NCBI RefSeq assembly: GCF_000757485.1
Contig: NZ_JPYO01000045.1
Span: forward strand, 546,409-610,408
Direction of reading: 5' to 3'
Length of the DNA: 64,000 bases
Source of the DNA: Achromobacter sp. RTa
Lineage (GTDB): Bacteria > Pseudomonadota > Gammaproteobacteria > Burkholderiales > Burkholderiaceae_B
The notes under the pieces are model-generated. The model made no database searches and was not told where the DNA came from. It saw only the letters and a program-made list of their open reading frames with translations. The position numbers and the translations under genes are program-made. Positions 63,752-64,000 of this stretch are shown here, piece after piece (positions within the stretch are counted from its first letter, which is position 1; the number at the start of each line of letters is the position of its first letter).

Positions 63752-64000
63752 AAGAATGGCCGGCCCGCCGCCGGGCCGCCCCAAGGTGGGTCAGCCCCCT
63801 CAGGGGGCAGCAAGCACGCAAAGCGTGCGCAGCGTGGGGGCACACACCTTCCGCCGGGCCGCCCCAAGGTGGGCCAGCCCTCTCGGGGGCAGCAAGCATG
63901 CAAAGCATGGACAGCGCTGGAGCCCGCGCCACTCTCCGCAAAAATAGCCGGCCCGCCGCCGGGCCGCCCCAAGGCGGGCCAGTGTATGGACCGGGGACAT
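63752..64000. repeat. Three copies of a GC-rich dispersed repeat
   Basis: The 18-bp core CGCCGGGCCGCCCCAAGG occurs at 63769-63786, 63852-63869 and 63957-63974; the first two continue with a CAGCCC(C/T)CTC(A/G)GGGGGCAGCAAGCA segment containing a CCCCCTCAGGGGG stem, and the first and third share the leading AGCCGGCCCG. Units are ~85-105 bp apart. The array runs into the window edge. Confidence 0.8.

Overview
The window is 64 kb of GC-rich, densely coded chromosome from a betaproteobacterium, most likely Achromobacter or Bordetella (Alcaligenaceae). That placement is an inference from three periplasmic receptors of the Bug family (expanded in Bordetella and its relatives), from the set of housekeeping genes, and from strong GC3 bias producing long antisense ORF shadows. 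I see no phage, insertion sequence, CRISPR array, rRNA or tRNA. The window begins inside a GH15 glucosidase gene and ends in non-coding repeats.

Layout. 1-4.6 kb: GH15 enzyme, acyl-CoA dehydrogenase, then a four-gene minus-strand group (DUF502, S4, membrane Mrr-like, DUF2784). 4.7-10.5 kb: Lrp-type regulator divergent from D-amino-acid dehydrogenase dadA, then a translationally coupled SbcD-like phosphoesterase and SMC-like ATPase. 10.8-14.1 kb: EamA exporter, a repeat protein predicted to be a beta-helix, and a Bug receptor. 14.6-20.6 kb: a complete Mrp/Pha cation/proton antiporter operon (fused AB, then C, D, E, F, G) with every junction overlapping. 20.9-23.8 kb: small exported protein, HAD phosphatase, tadA, and an LD-carboxypeptidase with a His-rich tail. 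23.9-28.2 kb: LysR regulator divergent from CoA-transferase, Bug receptor and AcuI-like reductase. 28.4-30 kb: the ABC-F protein YbiT. 30-35.9 kb: a seven-gene minus-strand CoA-linked catabolic operon (CoA-transferase, Bug, MaoC, PaaG-like isomerase, DUF35, thiolase-like, SDR). 36.1-40.9 kb: MFS transporter and an ABC importer. 40.9-44.7 kb: YigZ, thioredoxin, luciferase-like monooxygenase, purine permease. 44.8-50.7 kb: tsaD, plsY, surE-pcm-nlpD-exonuclease, Spy-like protein. 51-58.7 kb: TorF porin behind a sigma-54/NtrC-type promoter, rlmD, cueR/copZ, hybrid peroxiredoxin-glutaredoxin, FAD disulfide oxidoreductase, a striking palindrome array, rlmJ, ugpQ. 58.8-64 kb: M20 peptidase, ppiD, tesA divergent from an ABC ATPase, terminal repeats.

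How they may work together. Two separate CoA-transferase/Bug groups look like uptake-and-activation modules for unknown organic acids. In the larger one, the thiolase-like protein has lost its expected nucleophilic cysteine and its DUF35 partner has lost its zinc-ribbon cysteines, a combination that suggests retro-aldol rather than thiolytic carbon-carbon cleavage. The copper (cueR/copZ) and peroxide (Prx-Grx plus FAD oxidoreductase) genes form a short stress neighbourhood. The most notable non-coding signals are the sigma-54/NtrC promoter of an orphan TorF porin, the 380-bp alternating hairpin array at 56.7-57.1 kb, the 188-bp inverted repeat holding both stop codons between yigZ and trxA, and two operator-like dyads upstream of the Mrp operon.
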